From TMED161 sp964532515 (GTDB lineage Bacteria; Fidelibacterota; Marinisomatia; SCGC-AAA003-L08; D37C17), in contig CAZHKH010000015.1 in the NCBI GenBank assembly GCA_964532515.1, positions 1-22,615 of the forward strand: a stretch of DNA of 22,615 nucleotides, in the 5' to 3' direction. Shown one piece after another: positions 22,503 to 22,615 of this stretch. The notes below the pieces were generated by a model. It was given only the letters and a program-made list of their open reading frames with translations, had not been told where the DNA came from and did not search any database. Position 1 is the first letter of the stretch. Every line of letters begins with the position of its first letter. Made by a program: the position numbers and the translations under genes.

Positions 22503-22615
22503 ATGAAAAAAATAATTTTAGGATTAATTACATTTTGCTTATGCATTGCTTCAGATACTCCAAGTATAAATAAATTTAATTATAATAAATTAAATGCAAG
22601 CCTAAGCTCTCTTGA
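22503..22615 (+). CDS. exported protein, N-terminal 37 residues only (cut by window edge)
   Basis: The reading frame starts at an ATG six bases after GGAG, a clear ribosome site. 'MKKIILGLITFCLCIASDT' is a typical Sec signal peptide; the Cys residues in the hydrophobic core do not form a convincing lipobox. The short mature part visible ('NKFNYNKLNASLSSL') is not recognised. It diverges from the ABC exporter. Nothing can be said about its function. Confidence 0.7.
   Translation, partial: MKKIILGLITFCLCIASDTPSINKFNYNKLNASLSSL

Noticed and set aside
1..22615. CRISPR array, insertion sequence or integrated element
   Set aside because: No regularly spaced repeats, transposase, integrase or terminal repeats were seen; tRNA-Leu is intact with no duplicated 3' end nearby.

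Overview
The window is visibly AT-rich, densely packed and bacterial. It carries one tRNA gene, about twenty protein genes on both strands, gaps mostly under 150 bases, and no rRNA, CRISPR array, transposase or phage gene. Exported proteins with signal peptides, a dockerin-tailed esterase, a lipoprotein of the alpha-amylase fold, and an iron acquisition and storage set suggest a free-living marine heterotroph with a two-membrane envelope. Candidatus Marinimicrobia (SAR406) is my best guess, from gene style only; no phylogenetic marker is present to settle it. No stretch longer than 300 bases lacks a gene. The longest gap, between the amylase-like gene and the XRE-type regulator (234 bases), holds a putative small RNA or leader and a palindrome.

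Layout. 1-386 (-) is the start of NADP-type glutamate dehydrogenase, divergent from a MATE exporter (508-1890). A C-rich structured element and a terminator (1941-2016) then precede a secreted esterase with a C-terminal dockerin (2029-3447). This meets a short-chain dehydrogenase tail to tail at a shared CTAG. A DegP/HtrA periplasmic protease (4418-5764) faces a minus-strand set of three genes: MscS-type channel, class V aminotransferase overlapping it by ATGA, and an exported protein of unknown function. Upstream of these are an exported protein with a PKD-like fold split by a Cys-rich acidic insert, and tRNA-Leu(UAG).

10556-13477 holds a membrane protein and a large lipoprotein that looks like a catalytically dead glycoside hydrolase 13. 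The divergent gap upstream of the lipoprotein contains a second C-rich element ending in a strong terminator. From 13712 a plus-strand run encodes a fatty-acyl-type XRE regulator, a YbdK-like carboxylate-amine ligase and GpmA. Hsp20 follows with its own promoter and repeated operator-like sites, then a LysE/RhtB exporter.

The right end is an iron module: a ferritin-like protein, a haem oxygenase and an FTR1-type iron permease. The last two are divergent around a near-canonical Fur box. A 52-residue membrane protein sits immediately downstream of an ABC exporter, and the window ends in the start of an exported protein.

The most unusual signals are the two C-rich, anti-Shine-Dalgarno-like RNA candidates, the pseudo-GH13 lipoprotein, the split PKD protein, the bidirectional Fur box and the small ABC-linked membrane protein.
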